DNA of 43,437 bases, from contig MHGQ01000064.1 in the NCBI GenBank assembly GCA_001805645.1, positions 1 through 43,437 of the forward strand. Reading direction: 5' to 3'. A model generated the notes under the pieces. That model was not told the origin of the DNA. It saw only the letters and a program-made list of their open reading frames with translations, and ran no database searches. The translations under genes and the position numbers were made by a program. This DNA is from Omnitrophica WOR_2 bacterium RIFCSPHIGHO2_02_FULL_50_17 (GTDB lineage: Bacteria; Omnitrophota; Gorgyraeia; Zapsychrales; Zapsychraceae). This document shows, piece after piece, positions 18,669-27,679 of this stretch (the first letter of the stretch is position 1; every line of letters starts with the position of its first letter).

Positions 18669-19253
18669 ATGAACAGGATTTTTTTTATCAATATGGGAGT
18701 CCTGTGCCTGTGTCTGATTGCAGGGATTAAGGAATGCCCCGTGTATGCGCAGGAAGACGCTAAATCTCCTCCCTCTCAGAAGGGGCTGCATTTTGGGGTT
18801 CCCGAAGATTGGCCTATTGAGAAAAGAGGAGGCGTCCTTGCCCCTGTCCCTATGGAAGAATATGTGATGACCCGTTTTAAGAATACGGCATCACAATTCG
18901 AGACGATAAAAAGCGAGTTAACAGGCCTTATCCAAGGAATTCGCGCCGATTTGGAGGATTTTAAAAACAGCTCAAGGCAAAGACTCGAAACCCTTCAGCA
19001 GGAACTGGAATTTATAAAAAACAACAACCGCCGGACGGATTCTGTGCCGGCCCCTTCGACGGATTCGGATCAGATTAAAAGCCTGGAACATCGTATCGAG
19101 GCATTCCATAAGGACTTGACTCAAAAGGTGGAAAGCCTGAGATTATCCTTCGAGGAGATGGATCAGAAAAAGATTAGAAACCTGCAGTTTAATCTTGATG
19201 TGCTCGATGAAAAAATAAAACTGTTATCCGAGGAATTGGAGAATATAAAATAG
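18669..19253 (+). CDS. Exported coiled-coil protein of unknown function
   Basis: Signal-like N-terminus MNRIFFINMGVLCLCLIAG followed by a heptad-rich region (LQQELEFIKNNN..., LDEKIKLLSEELENIK). Confidence 0.65.
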   Translation: MNRIFFINMGVLCLCLIAGIKECPVYAQEDAKSPPSQKGLHFGVPEDWPIEKRGGVLAPVPMEEYVMTRFKNTASQFETIKSELTGLIQGIRADLEDFKNSSRQRLETLQQELEFIKNNNRRTDSVPAPSTDSDQIKSLEHRIEAFHKDLTQKVESLRLSFEEMDQKKIRNLQFNLDVLDEKIKLLSEELENIK

Positions 19254-19263
19254 CCCGTTTCGA

Positions 19264-19695
19264 ATGAAACTGAAGAAGAAAAAAACTTGCCCTTCTCAAA
19301 AAGCAGCCATGTCCGCAGGCTTTACCTTAATTGAGGTCATGGTCAGTGTCGCCATCTTGGCCTTCGGCATTGTCGTCATTTATGAAGCCATGTTAACTTC
19401 ACTCAATATCTTCGGATCGTATGCCAGCTATCTCAATGCACAATCGTGGATCGACGAACAAATTTGGGAGGCGCAGGATCGCGTCAACCACTCCCGCATT
19501 GTCACCACCCGAGAAAACAAGGGAGCGCTTCGTCTGAACAACAAAGACAGCGAATGGACGATGCAGATTGATCCGCTGGATATGGAGGCAGGCCTTTATG
19601 CCTTGAACATCCGTCTCGCGTGGCAGGAGGGCGAAAGAACCATCACCCTTTCGCGGGGGGCCTATGCGGTGCCGGCGCGGGTCCTACGGGAATGA
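19264..19695 (+). CDS. gspI: Pseudopilin GspI-like
   Basis: SAGFTLIEVMVSVAILAFGIVVIYEAM prepilin signal; position in operon. Confidence 0.8.
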   Translation: MKLKKKKTCPSQKAAMSAGFTLIEVMVSVAILAFGIVVIYEAMLTSLNIFGSYASYLNAQSWIDEQIWEAQDRVNHSRIVTTRENKGALRLNNKDSEWTMQIDPLDMEAGLYALNIRLAWQEGERTITLSRGAYAVPARVLRE

Positions 19696-20360
19696 GGCTG
19701 AAATATTTGTTTAAGTCTGCTCAAGGATTTACACTGATCGAATTAATGCTCGTGGCCGCCCTGTTGTCGACGATCGGCGCAACCCTTTATTCAAGCTTTA
19801 GCACAGGCATCAGGATATGGCAGAGGATCAATGCCGAGTTGGCCGTCGAAGACGTTGATATTTTTTTAGAGAAAATCTCTTATGAATTGCGCAATACTTT
19901 TAAAATCCGCAGCATCGCCTTTCGCGGGAAAGATGATGAGATGCGTTTTCCGGTCATGAGGGATACCCAAGACAAGAAGAAGACTAAAAAAGAGATCGGT
20001 GAAGTCCATTATGCGTTCGATAGAAAATCAAGGAGCATTTATCGGACATACCGCAATTACAGCCAGGTTTATGAAGAAAAAAGTGCTATAGGAGAAGGAA
20101 TCGCCGGGTCCATTCAGTCGTTTCAACTGCAATATTATTCCTACGATCCGGATACTGAGGAATACCAATGGACTCAATCTTGGCAGAATGAGGCAGACAC
20201 CTTGGGGCTTGAGGAAGAGAAGACATTGCCTGTGGCTGTAAGAATGATTGTAGGAATCCTGCAGGATGGGGGGGTGAAACAGTTAACCAAAACTGTCTCG
20301 ATACCTTCCGCCGGCCTTTTGAGTAGGAAGAAAAACAGTGAACAATCAACAACACCCTGA
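19692..20360 (+). CDS. gspJ: Pseudopilin GspJ-like
   Basis: AQGFTLIELMLVAALLSTIGATLYSSFSTGIRIW; ATG 19692 overlaps the gspI stop. Confidence 0.8.
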   Translation: MRLKYLFKSAQGFTLIELMLVAALLSTIGATLYSSFSTGIRIWQRINAELAVEDVDIFLEKISYELRNTFKIRSIAFRGKDDEMRFPVMRDTQDKKKTKKEIGEVHYAFDRKSRSIYRTYRNYSQVYEEKSAIGEGIAGSIQSFQLQYYSYDPDTEEYQWTQSWQNEADTLGLEEEKTLPVAVRMIVGILQDGGVKQLTKTVSIPSAGLLSRKKNSEQSTTP

Positions 20361-21423
20361 AACAAAAGAATGTCGTACAGCATCCAGAGGAAGTGTCCTT
20401 ATTATTGCCTTGTGGGCGCTTTTTCTGCTGACGACTTTCGCATTGCAGATGGGCGTTATTATGCGGCAGAAAATAACCTTAGCAACCCGTTTAGATACGC
20501 GGGATAAGCTTTTCTTTATTGCCGAGGCAGGAGTCAAAACGGCTGTGGCCGAGGTGCGTAAGGAGGATGAGCGATCGGACATCGATTGCCTTTATGAATC
20601 CTGGGGCAACAGCCCCGTTCATTTCCGGGAGATTCCCGTCGACAAAGGATACTTCACGGTAGGTTACCGATATCCGGAGGGGGGGGGTCTCAAGGCGCGT
20701 TACGGCATGATGGATGAGGAAACGAAGATTAATATCAATACGGCCGATGCGGATACTCTCATGCGCCTGTTAGAAAAAGTCGCGGGGTTAAACGCCGATG
20801 AGGCCACCCAGACCGCCTACGCTATCGTTGACTGGAGAGACGGCGATTCTTTTTATCAGCATCCGCAGTACGGCGCCGAAGATGCGGATTATGAGGACCT
20901 CCCCGCCCCTTATGAGGCCAAGGACAACGACTTTGAGGTGGTGGATGAGCTTTTGCTGGTTAAGGGAATTAATAGGGATATATTCGAGAAACTACGCGAT
21001 TTCGTAACCGTTTATGGCGCAGGGCAGATTAACATCAATACGGTGCCCGCGGATGTCCTGGGGGTCTTGGGTCTTACGGAAAAAGGGATTGAAGATTTGC
21101 AAAGCTTTCGTCGCGGAGCGGACGGCCTCGAGGGGACACCCGATGACGGCGTCTTCATGGCTCCGGAGGAAATCCTCACAAAACTGGCCGAATTTACCAC
21201 CTTAACCGCAGACGATGAGGTCTTGTTAAGGAACCGGATTGACCGCAATTTTTTCTCGGTAAAATCGGGGTATTTCCGGGTAAAAAGTCTCGCCAGGCTG
21301 AACGGCGTCGATGCCCTGGCCCTAGAAATTGTTGCCGTTGTTGACCGCAGCGGCTATATTCATTACTGGCGCGAATATTTTGATATAAAAGACACGAACT
21401 CCCATGGGAAAAGCAAAACTTAA
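20338..21423 (+). CDS. gspK: Type II secretion minor pseudopilin GspK
   Basis: SRGSVLIIALWALFLLTTFALQMG; KININTADADTLMRLLEK and QININTVPADVL helix-hairpin-like segments. Confidence 0.88.
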   Translation: MNNQQHPETKECRTASRGSVLIIALWALFLLTTFALQMGVIMRQKITLATRLDTRDKLFFIAEAGVKTAVAEVRKEDERSDIDCLYESWGNSPVHFREIPVDKGYFTVGYRYPEGGGLKARYGMMDEETKININTADADTLMRLLEKVAGLNADEATQTAYAIVDWRDGDSFYQHPQYGAEDADYEDLPAPYEAKDNDFEVVDELLLVKGINRDIFEKLRDFVTVYGAGQININTVPADVLGVLGLTEKGIEDLQSFRRGADGLEGTPDDGVFMAPEEILTKLAEFTTLTADDEVLLRNRIDRNFFSVKSGYFRVKSLARLNGVDALALEIVAVVDRSGYIHYWREYFDIKDTNSHGKSKT

Positions 21424-22909
21424 TTTCAAAAAATTAAATGTCTTTTCCCACTTGGGAGGACGGGATGTCGTCTCTCTTAACTTTAGCGGCGATAATTTAA
21501 AAATCGCCTATGGCAAATTTTATCATACCCGCAAAGAGCTGATGGATTTGGCCAGTTACAAAATCCAGGGCCTTTCGGCCGAGGAGGTTTCCCATCTTGT
21601 CAAAACCTCCCTGGAGAACCTCAAGCTGAATACCCCTAAAATTATCCTTGTCATTCCCTCGCATTTGGCCATTGTCAAAAACATCGAAATTCCCTCTCTG
21701 GATCCTAAGGAAATCAGGGAGATCGTGGATCTGCAGGCGGGCCGGCACACCCCTTATTCACGCGATGAGATTATTATCGACTATGTTCCCATCGGCACAT
21801 ACCGCGAAAATTACACGAAAATCCTTTTAATTATCGTAACCCTCAACATTATCCGCCGACAGATTGAGATTTTAGAGAAAGCCGGTTTAACCACAGAAGA
21901 TATCGTCTTTGCCCCGGAATCGATAAGCGATGTATGCCTCAATGTCTTAAAGTTAAAGCAAGAGGGGGCCGTCCAGACGATCATCCATATCGATTTAAAT
22001 TTTTCTGATTTTCTCAATGTTGCCAATGGCAATGTCATATTTATCCGCAGCATCCCCATCGGCACACAGCATTTAACAAGCGAAAAAGAGCGTTATCAAG
22101 CGCGGTTTGTCGAAGAAGTCAAAAAATCCATGGAGGCCTACCAGAACGAGGATGTGGACAAAATCTCAACCGAGATTATCCTTAGCGGCGCAGGGGAGGG
22201 GACGCTCGAGCTGCAAAATTTACTCAATAACACTTTGCATACGCCGGTAAGGCGTTCCTTCCCTTATTTCAAAAAACTCTCTTCCCTTTCAGAGATATTA
22301 AAAAATATCCTGGAATCAAACGCGGAATCTTTCCTGGATGTCGCCTCGGCCTTAATGGCTGCCACTCCTTTCAAGGTCAATCTTATCCCGGATGAGATTA
22401 AATTAAGGATGTCCTTTGAAGAAAAAAGCCGGGAGCTGGTGAAATTTGGTGTCTGCGTTATGACAATCGGTATTTTGACATGCGCTTTATTTATAAACAA
22501 TACTTATTCCAAAAACATGCATCTGAAGAGATTAAAAGAAAAATATCAACCCGTTATCAGCGCAGCCGAGCATCTCGAAGAAGGATATGCGCACCTGCAA
22601 TTGGTCAAGCGCGAGTTAAAGAACCGCGGCATTGCCTTGGATGTGCTTGCCGAAATACATAGTCTTATCCCCCAAAATGTGCAGCTCACCAGCATCAAAT
22701 ACAGCCGGCAGGGGGAGAAATTTTCCATGACGGGCGATTCCCGAAGCATGAGCATCGTCTTCGGATTCATCGACAGCCTGGAGGCATCGCCGTATTTTAA
22801 GAATGCGGAGCCCAAGCGCACAACCAAACGAAAAACCGGGAATGACGAGGTGGTTGATTTTGAAATTACGTGTATCCTGGAACCTTTGTTGAATAATAAG
22901 AAAGAATAA
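21404..22909 (+). CDS. gspL: GspL-like protein (PilM-like actin fold fused to PilN-like TM region)
   Basis: PilM-like N-terminal half (LVIPSHLAIVKNIEIPSLDPKEIREIVDLQA); PilN-like NLIPDEIKLRM...TM...VLAEIHSLIPQNVQLTSIKYS. Confidence 0.8.
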   Translation: MGKAKLNFKKLNVFSHLGGRDVVSLNFSGDNLKIAYGKFYHTRKELMDLASYKIQGLSAEEVSHLVKTSLENLKLNTPKIILVIPSHLAIVKNIEIPSLDPKEIREIVDLQAGRHTPYSRDEIIIDYVPIGTYRENYTKILLIIVTLNIIRRQIEILEKAGLTTEDIVFAPESISDVCLNVLKLKQEGAVQTIIHIDLNFSDFLNVANGNVIFIRSIPIGTQHLTSEKERYQARFVEEVKKSMEAYQNEDVDKISTEIILSGAGEGTLELQNLLNNTLHTPVRRSFPYFKKLSSLSEILKNILESNAESFLDVASALMAATPFKVNLIPDEIKLRMSFEEKSRELVKFGVCVMTIGILTCALFINNTYSKNMHLKRLKEKYQPVISAAEHLEEGYAHLQLVKRELKNRGIALDVLAEIHSLIPQNVQLTSIKYSRQGEKFSMTGDSRSMSIVFGFIDSLEASPYFKNAEPKRTTKRKTGNDEVVDFEITCILEPLLNNKKE

Positions 22910-22914
22910 CCCTT

Positions 22915-23472
22915 ATGGCCCAATTTCCCTTATTGTCTTTTATATCGCGTTTGGAGAAACGGGAACGCATAATCCTCTATGTCACGGCTGTCATCGTTTC
23001 GTTCATGCTTTTAGATCGTTTTGTCGTCAGCCAGATTCTTTTAAAAATGAGTCAACTGGACAAAAGAATCGAAAGTCAAGAAGAGCTGATCCGCAGCAGC
23101 TTCATCATCACCACCCAGGAAAAGAGAATCTTGAAAGAAATCAGGGAATATGAGCCCTATTTCAGCATGCCCGAATCCGAGGAAAAAGAAAACACGGCCT
23201 TCTTGAAGGAAGTGGAGAATTATGCCAAAGATTCCTCGGTCTATCTGATTGACATCAAACCCTCCGGGGAGAAAGAAACGGGGACATCCAGGCAATATTT
23301 CCTTAAATTAGAATTCGAGGCCCTCATGGAGCAGGTCTTAAACTTTTTCTATGTCATTGAAAATTCGCGTAAATTATTAAGGATAGAAGGGTATCAACTC
23401 TCGCCGAAGACGGAAGGTTCAAGCATCGTGACCTGCAGTGTGTCTATCTCCAAGACCATGATCTACAAGTAA
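22915..23472 (+). CDS. GspM/PilO-like protein
   Basis: One N-terminal TM, periplasmic coiled coil and ferredoxin-like fold; position at end of operon. Confidence 0.7.
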   Translation: MAQFPLLSFISRLEKRERIILYVTAVIVSFMLLDRFVVSQILLKMSQLDKRIESQEELIRSSFIITTQEKRILKEIREYEPYFSMPESEEKENTAFLKEVENYAKDSSVYLIDIKPSGEKETGTSRQYFLKLEFEALMEQVLNFFYVIENSRKLLRIEGYQLSPKTEGSSIVTCSVSISKTMIYK

Positions 23473-23492
23473 AAAGGTGCAAACCGCAGGAA

Positions 23493-23879
23493 TCAGTGGG
23501 CAGGCTTCATCTTTTTGTGGATGCGAAGGATAGGCTCCAAGAGGTGTTCCAGCTCTTCCAATGTTCCCTTCTTAGGGAAATAACCGGAAATCCGCATTTC
23601 ATCCAAACGGGGAACCTTTTCCGGTGCCCCTGTGATCATAATGACCGGTAAATCCTGATACGTCTCGCGGATCTTGCGTAAGGCAGTGACGCCGTCCATA
23701 ACAGGCATATTGACATCGAGGAAAACAATATCCGGAACTTCTTTTTGAATGGAGTCAACCGCCTCTTTCCCGTTGGAGGCAATCTTCACCGTGTAACCTT
23801 TGGATTCCAGCCAAAAGGCAATCGGATCCAGAAAATCCGTCTCATCATCCACCAAAAGAATCGTAAATTTGTTTTCCAT
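23493..23879 (-). CDS. Single-domain response regulator (receiver)
   Basis: ILLVDDETDF, IVFLDVNMPVMDG phosphoacceptor, VIMITG, FPKKG. Confidence 0.93.
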   Translation of the reverse strand: MENKFTILLVDDETDFLDPIAFWLESKGYTVKIASNGKEAVDSIQKEVPDIVFLDVNMPVMDGVTALRKIRETYQDLPVIMITGAPEKVPRLDEMRISGYFPKKGTLEELEHLLEPILRIHKKMKPAH

Positions 23880-23957
23880 AAGCTGTCCTTAAACCATTCC
23901 TTTCTAAGATGCGTATAATAATACTATAATCATATAATCAAGGTTGTGCAACAACAG

Positions 23958-25478
23958 TTATGCTTTATTTCCCAGAAGGAGGGTAAACGTAAATTTTGTC
24001 CCCTTGTCGGGTTCACTTTCAACAGATATCTCCCCGCCGTGCAGCCGGACGATCTCCTTGACAATGACCAGTCCCAGGCCCGTCCCGTTTATATCCGCCG
24101 CCTTTTTCTTGCCCTGCAGGCCGACCTGCTGAAATTTATTGAAAATTTTCTTCAAGTCCTCCTGAGTCATGCCAATACCCGTATCGGCGACACTCACCGC
24201 CATGAACCCCGCCTCCTTATCAACTCGGGCCTCGACCGTAATGGATCCGCCAGCGGAGGTGAACTTGATCGCATTACTGATGAGATTCACGAGGACCTGA
24301 ATAATCCGGTTAGGATCAAGAGGCATCTCAGGCAGGGTATCGGGGATGTTCTTGATAAGTTTTATATCCTTATTCTTTGCCCAGGTCTCCAGGGTCTCCA
24401 TGACCTCACTGATGATTTTGGCAATCGAGGATGGCTCACGCCGCAGTTCCACTTTATGCGCCTCAAGCTTGGCCACATTCAGCAAATCGTCGATAAGGGC
24501 GCTCAAACGTTTCAAATTCCGCTGGGCATTGGTTAAGAATCGCTCCTGATGTTCGGTGAGCGGCCCTGCGGTTTTATCCAAGATAACGGAGATGGACTGC
24601 TGGATGGCGCCTATGGGATTACGGAGTTCATGAGAGACGCCCGCTACAAAGTCGGATTTTAATTGATCCAATTCCTTCTGCTTGGTGATATCGCTTAAGA
24701 CGGTGACCATCCCGACGGTCTTGCCGTTTTCATCTTCAATCACGGCGCTGCTGGATCTCAAGATTTTCTTGGTCTCATCTTCACGGCTGGTGAGCTCAAT
24801 GTCGCGTTCCCCGCCTTCCCCTGAATCACTGGCCAGAGAAAAGAGCTGCCCTTCCCGGACATCTTCCAGAAGCGGCTTGCCGATCTTATTTTCTTTCTTG
24901 ATATCGAGAAGCCGTTCCGCCGCCGGGTTCATCAACAAGACCTCGCCTTTGTCGTTGACCACCACAACCCCTTCGGCGACACTGCGGACAACGGCCTCGG
25001 TTTGTTTTTTTTCGCTTAAGGTTTTCTCAAATTTTTGCTGAACGAGGAGAGATTCCTGCGTTTTTTCTTCAACAATTTTGGTGTATTTGTCAGACAGTTC
25101 CCGCTTGACGACATCGACGTGTTGATTGATTTTTTCCCGGACAAGATTCGAGATGACGACCACAGCTTCTTTTTGATGTTTGGAAGAACCACCCAGTCCT
25201 TGAAGCTCACGCATGATCTCAGGATCCACGGTCGGATTTGAAGATCTCCCGATATCGCTGAGTCTGCTTTTGACTTCGCTTGTCTGCCGTGCGATGGCGA
25301 CTAACCCTAAGGCAAGGAAAATACCGATAACGATTGTAACCGTATACACGATGTTGGTGGCAACGTCCGTTTCCTCTTCTTCTTTGTAAGGAAGGGCGAA
25401 GGCGGCCGTGCCCCACAAAAAGACGGTCAACACCAATGCGCCGATAACTTTAAATCCTTTTGGGGAAGACATGCCCAC
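23958..25478 (-). CDS. Membrane-bound PAS sensor histidine kinase
   Basis: PAS (VRSVAEGVVVVNDKGEVLLMNPAAERLL), HisKA (FVAGVSHELRNPIGAI), HATPase (NLISNAIKF, VADTGIGM, GTGLGLVIVKEIV). Confidence 0.93.
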   Translation of the reverse strand: MGMSSPKGFKVIGALVLTVFLWGTAAFALPYKEEEETDVATNIVYTVTIVIGIFLALGLVAIARQTSEVKSRLSDIGRSSNPTVDPEIMRELQGLGGSSKHQKEAVVVISNLVREKINQHVDVVKRELSDKYTKIVEEKTQESLLVQQKFEKTLSEKKQTEAVVRSVAEGVVVVNDKGEVLLMNPAAERLLDIKKENKIGKPLLEDVREGQLFSLASDSGEGGERDIELTSREDETKKILRSSSAVIEDENGKTVGMVTVLSDITKQKELDQLKSDFVAGVSHELRNPIGAIQQSISVILDKTAGPLTEHQERFLTNAQRNLKRLSALIDDLLNVAKLEAHKVELRREPSSIAKIISEVMETLETWAKNKDIKLIKNIPDTLPEMPLDPNRIIQVLVNLISNAIKFTSAGGSITVEARVDKEAGFMAVSVADTGIGMTQEDLKKIFNKFQQVGLQGKKKAADINGTGLGLVIVKEIVRLHGGEISVESEPDKGTKFTFTLLLGNKA

Positions 25479-25880
25479 CTATTTCGAAAATCTATCGATT
25501 AATTGGTTGATGCGGTTAATGAGCTCCTGGGCATAATCACCTTTTCTTAAGTGCAGATGGGAGGGATGCGCTCCGGCGATAATTTTGTCTAACTCCCTCA
25601 AAAGGCGTTGATAGGCCCCGGCCAGCCGGTTTGTAAAACGAAAAACGAGACGCGCCAAAATGGCATAATAGATAAGAATAAGCAGAACCAATAAAAGGAA
25701 CCGGTCCAGAAAGTCTCCTCCCAGGCCGCTTTGAATATAGGTATAAATAAGGTCGCTAAATAACGCAAAGAAGAGAACGATGACCAACGCCACAGGGACC
25801 GCGGCGAAAAGAAATATCGTCTTTAATATCTTGCGTTCATACACCGTTGGCTTGTAAAGACGGCGTCTTTGCTGTGTCAT
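25479..25880 (-). CDS. Two-TM membrane protein with a methyl-accepting/HAMP-like C-terminal segment
   Basis: Hydrophobic segments IFLFAAVPVALVIVLFFALF and LLLVLLILIYYAILARLVFRFTNRLAGAYQRLLREL; upstream of the kinase on the same strand. Confidence 0.6.
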   Translation of the reverse strand: MTQQRRRLYKPTVYERKILKTIFLFAAVPVALVIVLFFALFSDLIYTYIQSGLGGDFLDRFLLLVLLILIYYAILARLVFRFTNRLAGAYQRLLRELDKIIAGAHPSHLHLRKGDYAQELINRINQLIDRFSK

Positions 25881-25913
25881 AACAGATCTCCTTATCATGG
25901 GGTTAATAACGCG

Positions 25914-26282
25914 TTAACGGAACTGCCCTCCTGTTACAATCGTGTAGGTTCGTGTCCCCGAGGATGAGGAAGCCGGCGCCGCGGTCACCGTGTAGGATTC
26001 CTCGGAAATGGCATAATTGAACGTAAAACCGCTGTGGACTCCCTCAAAGTAGGCCTTGAGGAAAAAAGGCTTTTCACTGATGACAAAACTTTCCAAAGAG
26101 GAAGGGTAGGTGCGATGAGCGGCATAATAATTTTCTAACGTATTGGCGATTTTCCTCAGTATCGCTTGTGCCATCACATCATTAGCAGCCGTTTTGGCCT
26201 TTAATATACTCTGGATCGTTAAGGCGCTCAAAAGCAAAAGGGCTATTCCCACGAGGCCGTATTTCAGTATCAACTCCTTCAT
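25914..26282 (-). CDS. Pilin-like membrane-anchored protein without a recognisable prepilin cleavage motif
   Basis: N-terminal hydrophobic helix YGLVGIALLLLSALTIQSILKAKTAANDVMAQAILRKIANTLENYYAAHRTYPSSLESF; no G-[FM]-xxxE. Confidence 0.6.
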   Translation of the reverse strand: MKELILKYGLVGIALLLLSALTIQSILKAKTAANDVMAQAILRKIANTLENYYAAHRTYPSSLESFVISEKPFFLKAYFEGVHSGFTFNYAISEESYTVTAAPASSSSGTRTYTIVTGGQFR

Positions 26283-26401
26283 AAAAGATATTTTATAATA
26301 GGCCTTGGGACAATTCCACTTGTTTTTAAAACATTGTCATCTCCAACTTCATTCTTTACAGCGTTGATAAAGTCTGGTATAAATAACTTCCAATTCCATC
26401 G

Positions 26402-26488
26402 ACCCTTCGACTAACCCCGGCCTGAAACCGTGGTATGCTCAGGGTTAATACTCTGAGCGGCCTATACTTTAGGCCGCCGAAGTATTAA
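26402..26488. repeat. Nested imperfect palindromes upstream of tRNA-Lys
   Basis: ttaatact (26445-26452) / agtattaa (26481-26488) enclosing gcggcct (26457-26463) / aggccgc (26471-26477); also taaccc (26412-26417) / gggtta (26442-26447). Confidence 0.8.
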
Positions 26489-26504
26489 GCATTGTGAGAA
26501 TCGC

Positions 26505-26587
26505 GGGCCATTAGCTCATTCCCGACGCTCAACTATGTTGAGGTCGGGACTCCGACTTCCGCCAAAGGCGGAACGTCGGAGCTGGTA
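26505..26587 (+). pseudogene. Partial tRNA-Lys 5' copy interrupted in the D-loop by a 62-bp double-hairpin insert (26520-26581)
   Basis: gggccattagctcat (26505-26519) + insert + ctggta (26582-26587) = 21 nt contiguous in the intact tRNA at 26620-26640. Confidence 0.8.
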
Positions 26588-26619
26588 TCGGAAGCTAATG
26601 GCATCGTAATTAAAATTTG

Positions 26620-26692
26620 GGGCCATTAGCTCATCTGGTAGAGCATCTGACTCTTAATCAGAGGGTGGCAGGTTCGAGTCCTGCATGGCCCA
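26620..26692 (+). tRNA. tRNA-Lys (anticodon CUU), no encoded CCA
   Basis: Acceptor GGGCCAT/ATGGCCC, D-arm GCTC-ATCTGGTA-GAGC, anticodon arm TCTGA-CTCTTAA-TCAGA, T-arm GCAGG-TTCGAGT-CCTGC. Confidence 0.97.
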
Positions 26693-26721
26693 TGTATTAC
26701 AGATTTTTCGGGAAGATCAAA

Positions 26722-26814
26722 TGGCAGGTTCTCCCGCCTTTTCCAAAAATTTTATTAGTTAGAAGGAAGGCGGGACCCCGCAGAAGTTTTGCGGGGGAGT
26801 CCTGCATGGCCCAT
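26722..26814 (+). pseudogene. Partial tRNA-Lys 3' copy interrupted in the T-loop by a 65-bp palindromic insert (26732-26796)
   Basis: tggcaggttc (26722-26731) + insert + gagtcctgcatggcccat (26797-26814) = 28 nt contiguous at 26666-26693. Confidence 0.82.
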
Positions 26815-26845
26815 CAGAATAAATACAATGATGCGGATTTGATAC

Positions 26846-27679
26846 ATGCCGTCTAAGAATATTGATATTAAGGCGTTGAAAGCCAAAGCCCTCCAAATCC
26901 GGAAAGAAATTCTCGAGGCGTGTCACCGTGCCGGTTCCGGCCATCCAGGCGGTTCGTTGTCTTCCGTCGAAATTCTCTTGAGCCTCTACGAATACAAAAT
27001 GAGGCATAATCCCCAGGACCCTGTATGGGAGGATAGAGACAGGCTGATTATTTCCAAGGGTCATATTACGCCGGCTGTTTACGTCGTCCTGGCCCATTGC
27101 GGTTATTTCCCCAAAGAAGAATTAAAAACCTTCCGCAAATTTGGAAGCCGTCTGCAGGGGCATGTGCACGCAAAAGTTCCCGGGATTGAATTTAATACCG
27201 GTTCACTCGGACACGGTCTTTCGGTTGCCAACGGCATTGCCCTGGGGGCAAAATTACGCCAAAAGGCCTTTAAGGTCTACTGCCTGATGGGGGACGGTGA
27301 AATTCAAGAGGGTTCCGTCTGGGAAGCGGCCATGACCGCGGCCCACTATAAGCTGGACAATGTCTGCGCCATTATTGATTATAATAAAATTCAGGAGAAC
27401 GGCCTGGTAAGCGAAATTAAAGGCCTTGAGCCTTTGGCGGAGAAATGGCGCAGTTTCGGCTGGGAAGTCGCCGAGGCCGGTGACCACGACTTTAAGCAGT
27501 ATTTCAACGCCTTGGATGCCTTCGATAAGGCCAAGGGTAAACCGCACGTTATCATCGCCCATACGATTAAAGGCAAAGGGGTTTCTTTTATGGAATGGGA
27601 CCGCAAATGGCACGGCAAGGCCCCTAATGATGACCAGTTGAAAGAAGCCCTGGCAGAGCTGAAACTGGAGGAGAAATGA
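26846..27679 (+). CDS. Transketolase N-terminal subunit
   Basis: HRAGSGHPGGSLSSVEIL, KGHITPAVYVVLA, GSLGHGLSVANGIALGAK, GDGEIQEGSVWEA. Confidence 0.93.
   Translation: MPSKNIDIKALKAKALQIRKEILEACHRAGSGHPGGSLSSVEILLSLYEYKMRHNPQDPVWEDRDRLIISKGHITPAVYVVLAHCGYFPKEELKTFRKFGSRLQGHVHAKVPGIEFNTGSLGHGLSVANGIALGAKLRQKAFKVYCLMGDGEIQEGSVWEAAMTAAHYKLDNVCAIIDYNKIQENGLVSEIKGLEPLAEKWRSFGWEVAEAGDHDFKQYFNALDAFDKAKGKPHVIIAHTIKGKGVSFMEWDRKWHGKAPNDDQLKEALAELKLEEK

Noticed and set aside
23946-24536. 196-aa + strand ORF opposite the histidine kinase
   Set aside because: Antisense to a clearly conserved HATPase/HisKA coding region; no family signal of its own.
26617-26856. 79-aa ORF MGPLAHLVEHLTLNQRVAGSSPAWP...
   Set aside because: It is a translation through the tRNA-Lys gene and its 3' partial copy; such ORFs are well-known spurious calls.
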